DNA from: Rhizaria sp. SCN 62-66
Taxonomy: Eukaryota; Rhizaria, unplaced
Length of the DNA stretch: 63,805 nucleotides
NCBI GenBank assembly: GCA_001724265.1
Contig: MEDY01000293.1
Location: 1-63,805, forward strand
Direction: 5' to 3'
A program made the translations under genes and the position numbers. This document shows, piece after piece, positions 49,726-59,510 of the stretch. The notes beneath the pieces were generated by a model, which was not told the DNA's origin, did no database searches, and saw only the letters and a program-made list of their open reading frames with translations. Each line of letters opens with the position of its first letter. Position 1 is the stretch's first letter.

Positions 49726-52700
49726 TTAGTCGTCCTCGTCCTTCTCGCCCTTCTTGCCGGCCTTGGCGACGGAGCGCTTGCAGAGCGCGATGAAGTCGGC
49801 CACGACCGAGGGCTCCATGTGCTCCTTGGCGAACTCCTCGGCGGCGTCCATGCCGTCCTTGGCGTCGTCGGCGAAGCCCAGGCAGTGGTACATGATGAGG
49901 TCAGCCTCCTTGCGGACGGCCTTGACGGCGCCCGTGCGCGCGCGGACGCAGCCGGGCACGACGATGGTGTTGAACTCGGCCACGGCGCCCGCGTCCTGCT
50001 CGGCGAAGACGCGGATCTGCGACAGCGCCTGCGTCGCCACGGCCTCAGGCACGCGCGTGGCGTGCGCGCAGAGGTTGAGCAGCTCGGTCAGCAGCAGCCC
50101 CACGAGCTGCGAGTCGCCCTGGTCGTTGCAGAAGAGCAGCAGGCGGCCCGCGAAGCGGATCGCGGCAGTGCACGCGAGCACGTTCTCGTCGCGGAAGCCG
50201 ACCGAGAGGAACCGCACGGCGGGCTTGTAGCCCACGAGCTCCTTGAAGCGGTCCGTGGCCGAGATGAGAACGGCCGAGAGCGCCATCGCGACGCCCTGGC
50301 GGATGTTCCACGCGGGGCGCGTCGCGGCGCCCACGCCCGCGAGGTCGAGCAGAGCGGCCACGGCGGCCTTGCCGTCCTCGGGCGTGCCCAGGGCGATGGC
50401 AACGCCGGCCAGCAGCGCGCCGTCGGCGCGCATGGCGTCGTTGTCCGACTGCACGAGCGTCGGCACGGTGCGCACCACGCGCGCGATCGTCTCGGGAGCC
50501 ACGTGCTCCAGCAGCGCGCGGTTCTGCAGCACGTTGTACACGGCCTTGACGACCGAGGCGGCGACGCCCGCGTCGGCGGCCGAGTCGACGATGGTGAGCA
50601 GGTCGCCCACGAGCCCGTCGACGCGGCGCGCGTCGAGCTGCAGCGTCGCCAGCGCGCCCGCGGCCAGCCCGCGCATGGTGCGCGAGTCGTCTTGCAGCGC
50701 CTTGAGGAAGGTCGCCAGCAGCTGCGCCTGGAAGGCCTTAATCGTGGGGCCGACCTTGGCGACGAGGTGCGTGAGAGTCTGCAGAATAGACACGCGCACG
50801 TCCGCGTCGTGGCGGTCACCGAAGGAGCGGATGAGCGGGCCCGTGAGCTTGATGGCGTGGCTCTTGACGGCCTCGGCCGGGGACAGCTCGACGAGCTCGG
50901 CCATCGCCGCCGCGGCCTGCGAGCGCACCGCCGTGGAGCCGGCGACGAGGCCGTGCTGGAAGAAGCCCATGAAGTGCGAGAAAGCGCCGCGCGCGCCGAA
51001 GCCGGCGACCTCGTTGATCTCGCGCACCTGATCCTTGTTGCGGCCCGTGAGTGTGTTGAGCGAAGTGCGAATGTACGCGATAGAGCGGATCAGCGTGTCG
51101 CGCGGCACGTTGGTGGTGAGCGCGCCGACGCAGTCCGCCGTGGCGGCCAGCACACGCGGCGAGTCGTCGAGCAGCAACGGCAGCAGGCCGCACCACACGC
51201 TCTGCAGCACGGGGCCCATCGGCATGCGGGTGCGGCAGAAGAAGGCCTGCAGCATCTTGATGGCGGCGATCTGCTCGGGGCCCACGGGTCCGTCGAGCAC
51301 CACGAGCTGCTTGAGCAGCATGTCCAGCACGGCCGGCGCCTCATCCTCGAGCGGCGCGATGAGCGTCTCGACGTTCTCGAGCATCTTGGCCTCGGCCTCG
51401 CGGCGCGCCGCGCGGGCAGCAACGGCCTCGGCGTCGACCTCCGCGTCCTCGTCGGCCTCCTCCTCGTCGTCGTCGTCGTCAGAGGAGCCGGCGGCGTAGA
51501 GCGCGGTCATGGCAACGAGCATCGACTGCACGACCGTATCGACGTAGCGGCCGAAGCCGGCACCCAGCGCCTGCGCGACGGCGGCGAGGCAGCGAGCGTG
51601 GAAGGTCGTGACGGGCGGCTGCACGAAGTGCGGGATGACAATCTCGCACACGCGGCGCTCCGACGACGCGCACTTGAGCACGGCCTGCAGCCCGGACAGC
51701 GTGTCCTCGGCGCGGTCGCGCTCCTCTGCGATGTACTCCTCGTCCTTGCCGTCGGCGCGCATCTCGGCCGTGTCCTTGGCCCACTTGGCGTGGCGCACCG
51801 CGATCTGCTCCAGCAGCGCGGGCACGGTCTCGTGCACGACGCGGTCGCCGATCGTGTGGTGGATGTTGGCGAAGGCGCCACCGGCGGCGGCGCGGACGGC
51901 GCCAGACTCGTCGCCGAGCCCCGTGCGGACGGCGGCGATGAAGTCCTGCATGTAGTTGACGAGGTCGAGCTTGCGGCCGGCGCGGAGGATGGCGCCGATG
52001 CCGACCATGACGCCGTGGCGCGGCGACGCGTCGGGCGACAGCAGGTTCTCGAGCAGGATGGGCACGATGGTGCGCAGCACGCGGTCGCCCATCTGCGACA
52101 CGAGTCCCATGAGCGCGTTCTCGGCCGTGCCCTGGCGCTCGCGCGACTGGGAAGTGATGTCGGCCAGGATGCAGTCCATGACGGCGGGCAAGATGGCCTC
52201 AAGCGTGCGCGTCGTGGAGACCGTGACGACCTTCCACACGCGGCCGGCGATGCGCGACACGAGGTCCACGACGTCGGACTGCATGAGATACAGCGACGTG
52301 TAGATGTCGTTGCGCATCTGAGCGCCGACGACCTCCTCGATGAGACGCTCCTGCGCGGGCGTCGTGATCGACGACAGCTCGCGGTTCACCACGGCGTTGG
52401 CCACGGCGTTCGGGTCCTCGTCCTGCTCGGCCACGACGAGCTTGCCCGACAGCCCTGCGAGGCGCAGTAGCAGCGAGCCGGTGAGCTGGACGGCACCGAA
52501 ACGCGTGCGCGAGTCCGGGTCGATGAGCGCCTCGACGAGCGGGGGCAGCAGCGTCAGCGTGTGCGTGCGCGCAAACTGGATCACCGTGGTCATACCGGCG
52601 CGCAGTGCGGCCTCGCGGCACACGATGCTAGCGTCCGACAGGCCGCGCAGCATCATGGGGAAGGCGTCGGCGATCAGCGGCGCGAAGGAGAGCTGCAGCG

Positions 52701-55700
52701 TCGTCGGCATGGCGTCGAGCAGCACGTAGTAGCCCTCGCGCACAGGCTGGCGCGCGTCCTGCGTCATCGCCTCCACCGTCTCCTTGATGAAGGCCAGCGC
52801 GGCGTCGGGGCCCTCGACCAGCAGCATCTGCGCCAGACCCAGCGCGGCGCCGGAGCGCTGCACAGCGTTGGTGCCCGCGGTGGCGAAGACGTTGTTCTCG
52901 CCGGCCGTGGGGATGCGCGCGCCCTCGAGCTGGCTCAGCACGCCCGTCATCTGCGCCTTGAGATCGGCAAAGTCGGCCGTGAGCTTGCCCTGCGCCATGG
53001 CGCCCAGCGCGCGCGCGGTCACTACGCGCGTCTCGGGGTGCGCGTCCATCAGCAGCGTCTTGAGGTAGCGCATCACGAGCGGGGTGTACGGCAGCAGGTC
53101 GTTCGGCGACGACACGACCTGCGCGACGGCGCCCGCAATCTGCACCGCCGTCAGCTTCAGCCGCGCGTCGCGCTCGCGGAGGCCGTGGCGCACGAGCGGC
53201 ATGACGAAAGCCAGCGCGGCCGGGTCCACGTAGTGGCGGAAGGTCGCCGTGAAGAGGCTCTCGAGCGCGACCGCCAGCTGCTCGTGGCTAGGGTCCGTCA
53301 GCGCCGTGATCATCACGGGCGAGATGACGCGGACCTCAGGGTTGCGGATCGCGGAGCCGATGCTGCCCAGCGCGGCCTTGGCGGCGCTCTGCACATCGGC
53401 GTTGGGGTCCGACAGCACGTCAAGCAGGCGCGGGACGAGCATCGGCAGACACGTGCCCAGCTCGCGCGGGGCGAGTCCGGCCATGGCGCCCAGCAGCTCG
53501 ATCGACTCGATCTTGGTGCGCCACGACTTGTCCTTGAGCCCCGTGGTGACCATGGGCAGCACAAGGCGCACACCATAGTTGTTGAGGCTGCCCATGAGCG
53601 CCAGCGTCGCGGCCTTGGCGGCGTCGCGCACGAGCACCTCGTTGGCGCCGTAGAGAGCGAGCAGCTGCGGCAGCAGGCGCGTCACGTGGGGCGTCATGAG
53701 CACGCCCAGCTCGGTGAAGAGCGAGGCCAGCAGACAAAGCGCGCCGTGGCGCTGGTGCGCCTGCTTGGCCGACAGCGCCTCCTGCACCTTGTCCAGCACT
53801 GCGTACCGCGCTAACGCGGGGCCGCGCAAGCCGGAGACGAGCGCGGCAACGCCCATCGCGGCGCCGCGCGCTACGACGGCGTCCTTGTTGGTGAAGACGT
53901 CCTTGAAGAGCCCGTCAAAGAGGGCGTCGACGATGGGCGCCTTGGCGAGCGTCGCCGCGCCGGGTAGGCGCGCCGCGAGGGGCGCGATGCACTTGGCGAC
54001 GGACCGCTGCACGGACCGCGCGGGGGACGCGAGCGCGCCGCGCAGCACCTCGACGGCGTGCACGAGCTCGTTCGAGGCCGTAGGGAAGTAGCGCGCGAGC
54101 GTGCCCAGGAGCACGATGGCGCCCTCACGCGCGCGGTCCTTCATCTCGGCCGCATCCTCGTCCGTGTACGCCGGCTGCGGCGCCGGGACGGAGTTGGGCG
54201 CGGCGGCGCGGGTCGGCGCGCGCGGGGCCGGCAGCGCGGCGATGACTGGGCTCTCGAGCTTGTCCACGGCGGCCTCGAGCAGCGCCATGAACTCCTTCGT
54301 CTTGCCGGCGCCGAGCGCGTGCACGGTGCGCAGCCCGGCCTGGAGGGCCGCATCCCACACGTCGTCGTCAAGGTCGGTGAGCCCGAAGCCGAGCAGCAGC
54401 GCGGCCACGTGCGGCAGGTGTGCGGCCGCCGTGGGCGTGGGCGCGACGGCGGCGAGCACGGCGACGACACCCAGACGCGCGTCGGAGCGCGAGATGAACT
54501 GGGGCTTGTCGCGGATCGTCGCGGCGGGGCGCACGAGGTCGCCGTTGGCAAGCCACGTCTCGCGCAGACTGGCGAAGCAGCCCTCGGCCAGCGCGGGGTA
54601 GTCGCGCAGCAGCGCCGCCACGGCCGCGGCCGCGCACAGGCGCACCGAGCCCGTGGGATGGGCCAGGTAGCTCGTCTGGCCCTTGAGCATCGCGCCGCTG
54701 TTGGGGCCCGTCGCCGTGACGAACCCGGCCAGACGCAGCGCCGCGAAGGCCTGCTTGGCGGCGGCGACGACGCCGGCGTCGGTGTCATGGCACAGCGTCC
54801 ACACGCGAGTCGCCAGGTCAGCCACGCGCGCGTGCAGCGCTGCCGACTCGTCCTCGGGCAGCGTCGTCGACAGCGACTCGTGCGCCAACAGCACCTGCGT
54901 CTTGGCAAGCGCCGACAGACACGCGCGGCGCACGTGCTTGTTGGGTGCAAACACGCCCGCGTCCGAGGTCAGCACGTCGGTGTGCGCGAGCGGCAGCGTC
55001 GTCGCCAGGCGGCACACGGCAGTCGTGAGGTCCTCGCGCGCGTCCGAAAGCGCGTCCGGCACGCGCGCCAGCGCTGTGAGCGCCAGCGACAGCATCGCGG
55101 GGACGGGGAAGCGCAGCGCGACGGAGCGCGCGCCGCCCAGGGGGTTGGCCGAGGCGGCGGCGGGGATGCCGTGGACGGCGAGCACCTTAGCGGCGCCGTG
55201 CACGCCCGCCACGACGGCCTCCTCGAGCGTGCGCACGAACGCAGCCATGGTGTTGTTGACGGGCACGCCCGCGGCGGCGTCCTCGGCCGCGGCCTCGATG
55301 TCCTCGGGCGCGTCGGCCACGACGTCCGTGTCGCCCGCGGCGCCGCCCGCGGCGGCCTCCTTGTCCGAGGTCGTCATGAGCGGGCCGAAGCGCAGCAGCG
55401 CGTCGATGGCGGGCAGCAGGAACGCGAACGTGGGCGCCGACAGCAGGTGCTCACCGGCGCGGTGACTGAGCGCCTCGACCGCGCGCGAGAGCGCCACGAC
55501 GTCGGCGGCGCGCGAGTCGCGGTACGCCACGAGCGCGGCCGCGCCGTGCGTGACGGCGAAGGTGTGGTGCGCGCCCTGCTCCCACGCGCGCTGCGTCGCC
55601 AAGACCACCGTGTCGAGCAGCGCGGCGTCGTGCGACACGTGCAGGTCCAGCGTCGGCGCCAGCGCGGCCAGCGCGCGCTCGGCGGCGTTGCGCAGCAGCG

Positions 55701-58700
55701 TGCAGCGCGCGGTGCCCGCGGCGGCGACGTCGTCGTCGGTGGTCGCCGTGGCACCCGCGCGCGACGGCGGGAGACGGGCGCCGAAGATGAGCTGGTGCAG
55801 CGCGGGCAGCGCAAGCACAAGCAGCTCGTTGTGGGCCGTCAGCGGCGCCAGCCCAGCGATGACCTGCACGGCCGCCAGCGCGGTCGCCGTCGCCTGCACC
55901 ACCGACTCGACTTGGCGGCGGATCGCGGCCTCCTTCTCGCCGCGCGTCGGCGCGCCGCTGCCGCTGGGGCTCGCGGCGCCGCCAGCGTTCTCAGCGGCGG
56001 CGGCCGAGGCGGCGGCGCGGCGGGCCTCCTGTTCCGCCTTGAGCTTGGCGAACCAGATAGCGTCTTCGCGCGACATGCCTTGCGCCTTGGAGCGGACGTT
56101 CTTGTCCTCGGCCACGCGCGGCGCGTCCGACTCAGCGGGGTCGGCCATCTCGCACTGCTTCCATGCGGGCGTGCGGTACACGGCGACCTGATACTCGGTC
56201 AGATCCAGAACTGCCGGGTTCGCCAGCTCCGCCACCAGGCGCGGCGCCAGCGCGGCCGTGAACACGGCGGGTGCCTGCGAGGCCACGGTGGCCAGCGCGA
56301 GCAGCGCGGCGCGGCGGCGGCCCACGAGCGGGGAGAAGAACCACGCGTGCGGCGCGGGGGCCGCGAACAGCACCGTTGTCAGCAGGTCCGCGGCGGCGGG
56401 CGCGGCGGCCAGCAGCGCCGACAGCGCGACGGGCGCGGGCGCGCAGAGCGCGGGCACGCCCTGCTCGGCAGCGGCAGCGGCCGCGGCGCCGAAGCGGTTG
56501 ACGACGTGCTTGACCGTGGCCGTGGCGTCGGCCGCGGTGGTGGCGAGCAGCGGGTGGCCGGCGATGGTCAGCGCCAGCACCAGCGTCGCGGGATCGCTGC
56601 CGACCGCGAAAGCCGTTAGCACGGGTCCCCAGACGCCGGCGAAGCGGCCCGGCGCGGGCGCGTCTGTGAGCGGGTTCTTGGCCGGCTTGGCGGCGTTGTG
56701 AGGGAAATACTTGCGGATGGTGAGGTTGCTGCCCTGGCCGTCCCAGTTGGTGACGTAGATGGGCGTGATGTCGTCAGCGCCGTCCTCGCCCGCGGCCACG
56801 ACGCTCGTAGCCTGCTGAGCTAGGGCGCCGCCCTGCTCCGCCGCCTCCAGCTCCGCCGCGAAGGCCGCCAGAGCGAAGGGCGCGGCGGCGGCGAGCGCGG
56901 GCGTCGCCAGCAGCGGGTCAACCACGGCGGCGGCGCGCGCGCGCACGGCGCGGCACGGGTGCGTGCGAAGCCGCACGAGCGAGCGGAAGAAGCCCGCCAG
57001 CACGGGCTCCTCACCCGCCGCTACGGCGGTGCGCGTCTTGTCGCTCGCGCGCGCCAGCAGCGCCGCGTGCGAGCGCAGCACGGCGCGGACCAGTGCGAGG
57101 TGGAAGCTCAGCTCGTCCTCGGTCATGCCCGCAGTCACCTTGCTCACCGTGTGCGCGGCCGCGCCCTCAGCGGCGGCGGCGGTGGCGTCGTCGTCCTCGT
57201 CGTCAGCATCCGCGGCGGGCACCGGCACGGCGTTGGCAAAGGAGCTGATGCTAGCGAGCGCGGCGACCACAGACGCAGGCAGGCCCTCGTCCTTGTTCAC
57301 CTTGTGCTCAGCCGCCGCCTTAGCGTCGGCCTTGCCGTCGGCTTTGTGGTGGTGAGGGCGCGCGACCGAGGTGCGGACCATAGCCAGCACGGCGGCCGCG
57401 GCGAGCCCGGTGGCGCGGAGCACCGCGGGGCGCAGCGCGGCCGTGGCGACGACCGCGGCGAGCTTGTCTGCCACCGCGGGCGCAGACACAGCGGCGGCCA
57501 GCGCGGCCGTGGCCTCGGGCGCGGCGCCGGCGAGCGTGAGCGCGACGGCGCGCAGCGCGGGCATCGCGGTGTACGTGGGCGTGCAGGCCGGGTCGGCCGC
57601 AGCGAGGTCGGCCGTCAGCAGCGCGACGGTGGCGGCGGGCACGGCCACCGAGGCGGGCAGCGGCGCCAGCAGCGCGGCGAGCGCGTTGCAGGCGAGTTCG
57701 CGACCGGGCGAGCCCAGCGCCTCCTTGGCGGCGTACTCGCAGACGGCGCCCGCGGCCAGCTCGGTCGACTCGGCGCACGCGCGCGCGGAGGCCAGCGACG
57801 CGATGGCCGTCACCAGCGAGCCCTTCATGTCGGCCGTCGTCGCCGCGGGCGCGCCGTTACGGCCCAGCAGGTAGTTGGCCATCGCCTGCACGGCCTGAAC
57901 GCGCGCCGCGGGCGCAGACAGGTGCGCGGCGAGCGCGCGGCAGGCGCCGTGGCCCAGCGCGCGGCGCGCGGTGTCGGCGCCGCGGACCTCAGAGACGATA
58001 GGCGGCAGGAGCTCGCCCAGCTGCGGTGCGAGCGTGTCCGCGGGGCAGTGGCGCAGCAGTGCGCCCAGGAGTGCGAAGGCCACGGGCGGTGAGCGACGGC
58101 ACGTGCGCAGCAGCGCGGGCAGCAGGTCCGAACCCTCGGGCGCGGCGGCTAGGTCCGCAGCCGTGCAGACCGAAAAGACGGGTGCCAGCGCGGCGAGCAC
58201 GGCCGCGGGCGCGGGGTCGCGCGCGGCGAGCTGGTCCACGGCGAACTGCAGCGCGACCGACTTGCCCGCGGCCGCGGCGGCGGGGCCCGCGGCGGCGAGC
58301 GCCTCGCCGAACACGCGCAGCGCGGGCGCGGCCGCAGCGGGGGTCTTGGCGGCGGCGACGTGCTTCTTGACGAGCGCGCCGAGGTCGGCGGCGAGCGCGG
58401 GCACGGCCGAGAGCGCGCGGGCCAGCGCGCGGGGCGCGAGGGCCACAGCGCCCTTGGACGCAGATGCGGCGGCGGGCGCGGCGGCGAAGGCGAGGACGAG
58501 TGCGAAGAGCGCGCCCGCGACGGCGGCAATGGCGGGCGCGGCGGCCGGGGTGGTGAAGACGTTCTTGGTGGAGGCGGCGGCTGCGGCGGCGACGCCCGCG
58601 AGGACGTCGGAGCCCCAGGAGAGCTGCGCGAGCAGGAGCGAGAAGTCGCGCACGCGCTTGGCGGAGTCGGTGGTGCGCGCGGCCCACTCGGTGAGGAAGG

Positions 58701-59013
58701 GCGCGGCGAAGGCCTCTCCGTGCTCCTTGGCCATGCCAGCGAGCGCGGCGGCGAGCGCGCGGCGCGAGGCGTTGTCGGTCCACTTGCTGCCCGCGGCGAA
58801 GACAACGTCGACAAGCACGGTGAAGAAGTCGCCAGATTCGCTCGTGGCGAGCGCCTCGCGCACCGACGCCTCGATGTGCGAGATGGCGGTGCGGCGGCCC
58901 TGACCTGCCGTAGCGTGGATGGCGCCATGCACGGAGAGACCCGCGCTGGAGGCGCCCGCCTCGACAGAGGGGGTGGTTGCAGAAGAATTCTGCTTAGGAG
59001 AGGCTGAATCCAT
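49726..59013 (-). CDS. GCN1: Gcn1 translational regulator (GCN2 activator)
   Basis: Intronless, 3,095 aa from ATG 59013 to TAA, a little longer than human or yeast Gcn1 (about 2,670). Gcn1 is a giant HEAT-repeat protein that binds collided ribosomes and, with Gcn20, activates the kinase Gcn2, which phosphorylates eIF2-alpha. The central eEF3-like region is unmistakable: KSWRTKIESIELLGAMAGLAP, GSIGSAIRNPEV, MRYLKTLLMDAHPETR and VVTARALGAM. Downstream, the part that binds the Gcn2 RWD domain continues (RFGAVQLTGSLLLRLAGLSGK, RIAGRVWKVVTVSTTRTLEAILP). HEAT repeats cover nearly the whole length. An acidic insert (SSDDDDDEEEADEDAEVDAEAV-like) lies near residue 2,510. N-terminal parts are Ala-rich and divergent. 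A CTGCAG shortly before the ATG could be a 5' UTR acceptor. Confidence 0.95.
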   Translation of the reverse strand: MDSASPKQNSSATTPSVEAGASSAGLSVHGAIHATAGQGRRTAISHIEASVREALATSESGDFFTVLVDVVFAAGSKWTDNASRRALAAALAGMAKEHGEAFAAPFLTEWAARTTDSAKRVRDFSLLLAQLSWGSDVLAGVAAAAAASTKNVFTTPAAAPAIAAVAGALFALVLAFAAAPAAASASKGAVALAPRALARALSAVPALAADLGALVKKHVAAAKTPAAAAPALRVFGEALAAAGPAAAAAGKSVALQFAVDQLAARDPAPAAVLAALAPVFSVCTAADLAAAPEGSDLLPALLRTCRRSPPVAFALLGALLRHCPADTLAPQLGELLPPIVSEVRGADTARRALGHGACRALAAHLSAPAARVQAVQAMANYLLGRNGAPAATTADMKGSLVTAIASLASARACAESTELAAGAVCEYAAKEALGSPGRELACNALAALLAPLPASVAVPAATVALLTADLAAADPACTPTYTAMPALRAVALTLAGAAPEATAALAAAVSAPAVADKLAAVVATAALRPAVLRATGLAAAAVLAMVRTSVARPHHHKADGKADAKAAAEHKVNKDEGLPASVVAALASISSFANAVPVPAADADDEDDDATAAAAEGAAAHTVSKVTAGMTEDELSFHLALVRAVLRSHAALLARASDKTRTAVAAGEEPVLAGFFRSLVRLRTHPCRAVRARAAAVVDPLLATPALAAAAPFALAAFAAELEAAEQGGALAQQATSVVAAGEDGADDITPIYVTNWDGQGSNLTIRKYFPHNAAKPAKNPLTDAPAPGRFAGVWGPVLTAFAVGSDPATLVLALTIAGHPLLATTAADATATVKHVVNRFGAAAAAAAEQGVPALCAPAPVALSALLAAAPAAADLLTTVLFAAPAPHAWFFSPLVGRRRAALLALATVASQAPAVFTAALAPRLVAELANPAVLDLTEYQVAVYRTPAWKQCEMADPAESDAPRVAEDKNVRSKAQGMSREDAIWFAKLKAEQEARRAAASAAAAENAGGAASPSGSGAPTRGEKEAAIRRQVESVVQATATALAAVQVIAGLAPLTAHNELLVLALPALHQLIFGARLPPSRAGATATTDDDVAAAGTARCTLLRNAAERALAALAPTLDLHVSHDAALLDTVVLATQRAWEQGAHHTFAVTHGAAALVAYRDSRAADVVALSRAVEALSHRAGEHLLSAPTFAFLLPAIDALLRFGPLMTTSDKEAAAGGAAGDTDVVADAPEDIEAAAEDAAAGVPVNNTMAAFVRTLEEAVVAGVHGAAKVLAVHGIPAAASANPLGGARSVALRFPVPAMLSLALTALARVPDALSDAREDLTTAVCRLATTLPLAHTDVLTSDAGVFAPNKHVRRACLSALAKTQVLLAHESLSTTLPEDESAALHARVADLATRVWTLCHDTDAGVVAAAKQAFAALRLAGFVTATGPNSGAMLKGQTSYLAHPTGSVRLCAAAAVAALLRDYPALAEGCFASLRETWLANGDLVRPAATIRDKPQFISRSDARLGVVAVLAAVAPTPTAAAHLPHVAALLLGFGLTDLDDDVWDAALQAGLRTVHALGAGKTKEFMALLEAAVDKLESPVIAALPAPRAPTRAAAPNSVPAPQPAYTDEDAAEMKDRAREGAIVLLGTLARYFPTASNELVHAVEVLRGALASPARSVQRSVAKCIAPLAARLPGAATLAKAPIVDALFDGLFKDVFTNKDAVVARGAAMGVAALVSGLRGPALARYAVLDKVQEALSAKQAHQRHGALCLLASLFTELGVLMTPHVTRLLPQLLALYGANEVLVRDAAKAATLALMGSLNNYGVRLVLPMVTTGLKDKSWRTKIESIELLGAMAGLAPRELGTCLPMLVPRLLDVLSDPNADVQSAAKAALGSIGSAIRNPEVRVISPVMITALTDPSHEQLAVALESLFTATFRHYVDPAALAFVMPLVRHGLRERDARLKLTAVQIAGAVAQVVSSPNDLLPYTPLVMRYLKTLLMDAHPETRVVTARALGAMAQGKLTADFADLKAQMTGVLSQLEGARIPTAGENNVFATAGTNAVQRSGAALGLAQMLLVEGPDAALAFIKETVEAMTQDARQPVREGYYVLLDAMPTTLQLSFAPLIADAFPMMLRGLSDASIVCREAALRAGMTTVIQFARTHTLTLLPPLVEALIDPDSRTRFGAVQLTGSLLLRLAGLSGKLVVAEQDEDPNAVANAVVNRELSSITTPAQERLIEEVVGAQMRNDIYTSLYLMQSDVVDLVSRIAGRVWKVVTVSTTRTLEAILPAVMDCILADITSQSRERQGTAENALMGLVSQMGDRVLRTIVPILLENLLSPDASPRHGVMVGIGAILRAGRKLDLVNYMQDFIAAVRTGLGDESGAVRAAAGGAFANIHHTIGDRVVHETVPALLEQIAVRHAKWAKDTAEMRADGKDEEYIAEERDRAEDTLSGLQAVLKCASSERRVCEIVIPHFVQPPVTTFHARCLAAVAQALGAGFGRYVDTVVQSMLVAMTALYAAGSSDDDDDEEEADEDAEVDAEAVAARAARREAEAKMLENVETLIAPLEDEAPAVLDMLLKQLVVLDGPVGPEQIAAIKMLQAFFCRTRMPMGPVLQSVWCGLLPLLLDDSPRVLAATADCVGALTTNVPRDTLIRSIAYIRTSLNTLTGRNKDQVREINEVAGFGARGAFSHFMGFFQHGLVAGSTAVRSQAAAAMAELVELSPAEAVKSHAIKLTGPLIRSFGDRHDADVRVSILQTLTHLVAKVGPTIKAFQAQLLATFLKALQDDSRTMRGLAAGALATLQLDARRVDGLVGDLLTIVDSAADAGVAASVVKAVYNVLQNRALLEHVAPETIARVVRTVPTLVQSDNDAMRADGALLAGVAIALGTPEDGKAAVAALLDLAGVGAATRPAWNIRQGVAMALSAVLISATDRFKELVGYKPAVRFLSVGFRDENVLACTAAIRFAGRLLLFCNDQGDSQLVGLLLTELLNLCAHATRVPEAVATQALSQIRVFAEQDAGAVAEFNTIVVPGCVRARTGAVKAVRKEADLIMYHCLGFADDAKDGMDAAEEFAKEHMEPSVVADFIALCKRSVAKAGKKGEKDEDD

Positions 59014-59510
59014 CTCCACTGCAGGGCACAAAACGTCGTCAAAAGAGGTATCGAGGTGAGATAGGGCAGGGAAAGCAAGGGGCAAAGGAGTGGCGCAGTC
59101 CGATGATGAGAGAATGTGGTGAGTGGATTGCGGCGAGAAATCCGTCTGTAAATCCGCAACAAGGACACTAATGACGAATTATACTGCTTACATGCGTATT
59201 TTTAATATCAGTAATACAACTCCTGCCTGCAGCGAATGTCGCGTCAGGGTGCTATACTGCTTCGCAAAGAGATCTGCGGTATCGCTCTGCTAGCTTGCCC
59301 GGCAGCCCGAGTTTCGGCCGCAAATGACCGTGGGCTCGGTCAGCAATGCGACCACACACCAGTTGCGAAGTGACTATCAGACTGACTTCTGAGTTGAAGT
59401 TGGGGTGTTATCTAAAATGAACAGTGTATTGTAAAAGGGGAATTAATAAGTGTTTTTGTTATACTAGTTTACTCTTCACAGCAAGCATGTGTCAAGTCAA
59501 ATTGTCTGAT
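59014..59510. promoter_or_regulatory. Intergenic region upstream of GCN1
   Basis: 497 bp between the SPAG17-like stop and the GCN1 start, both minus strand. It contains the GCN1 promoter and the SPAG17-like 3' UTR. No gene recognised. Confidence 0.5.
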
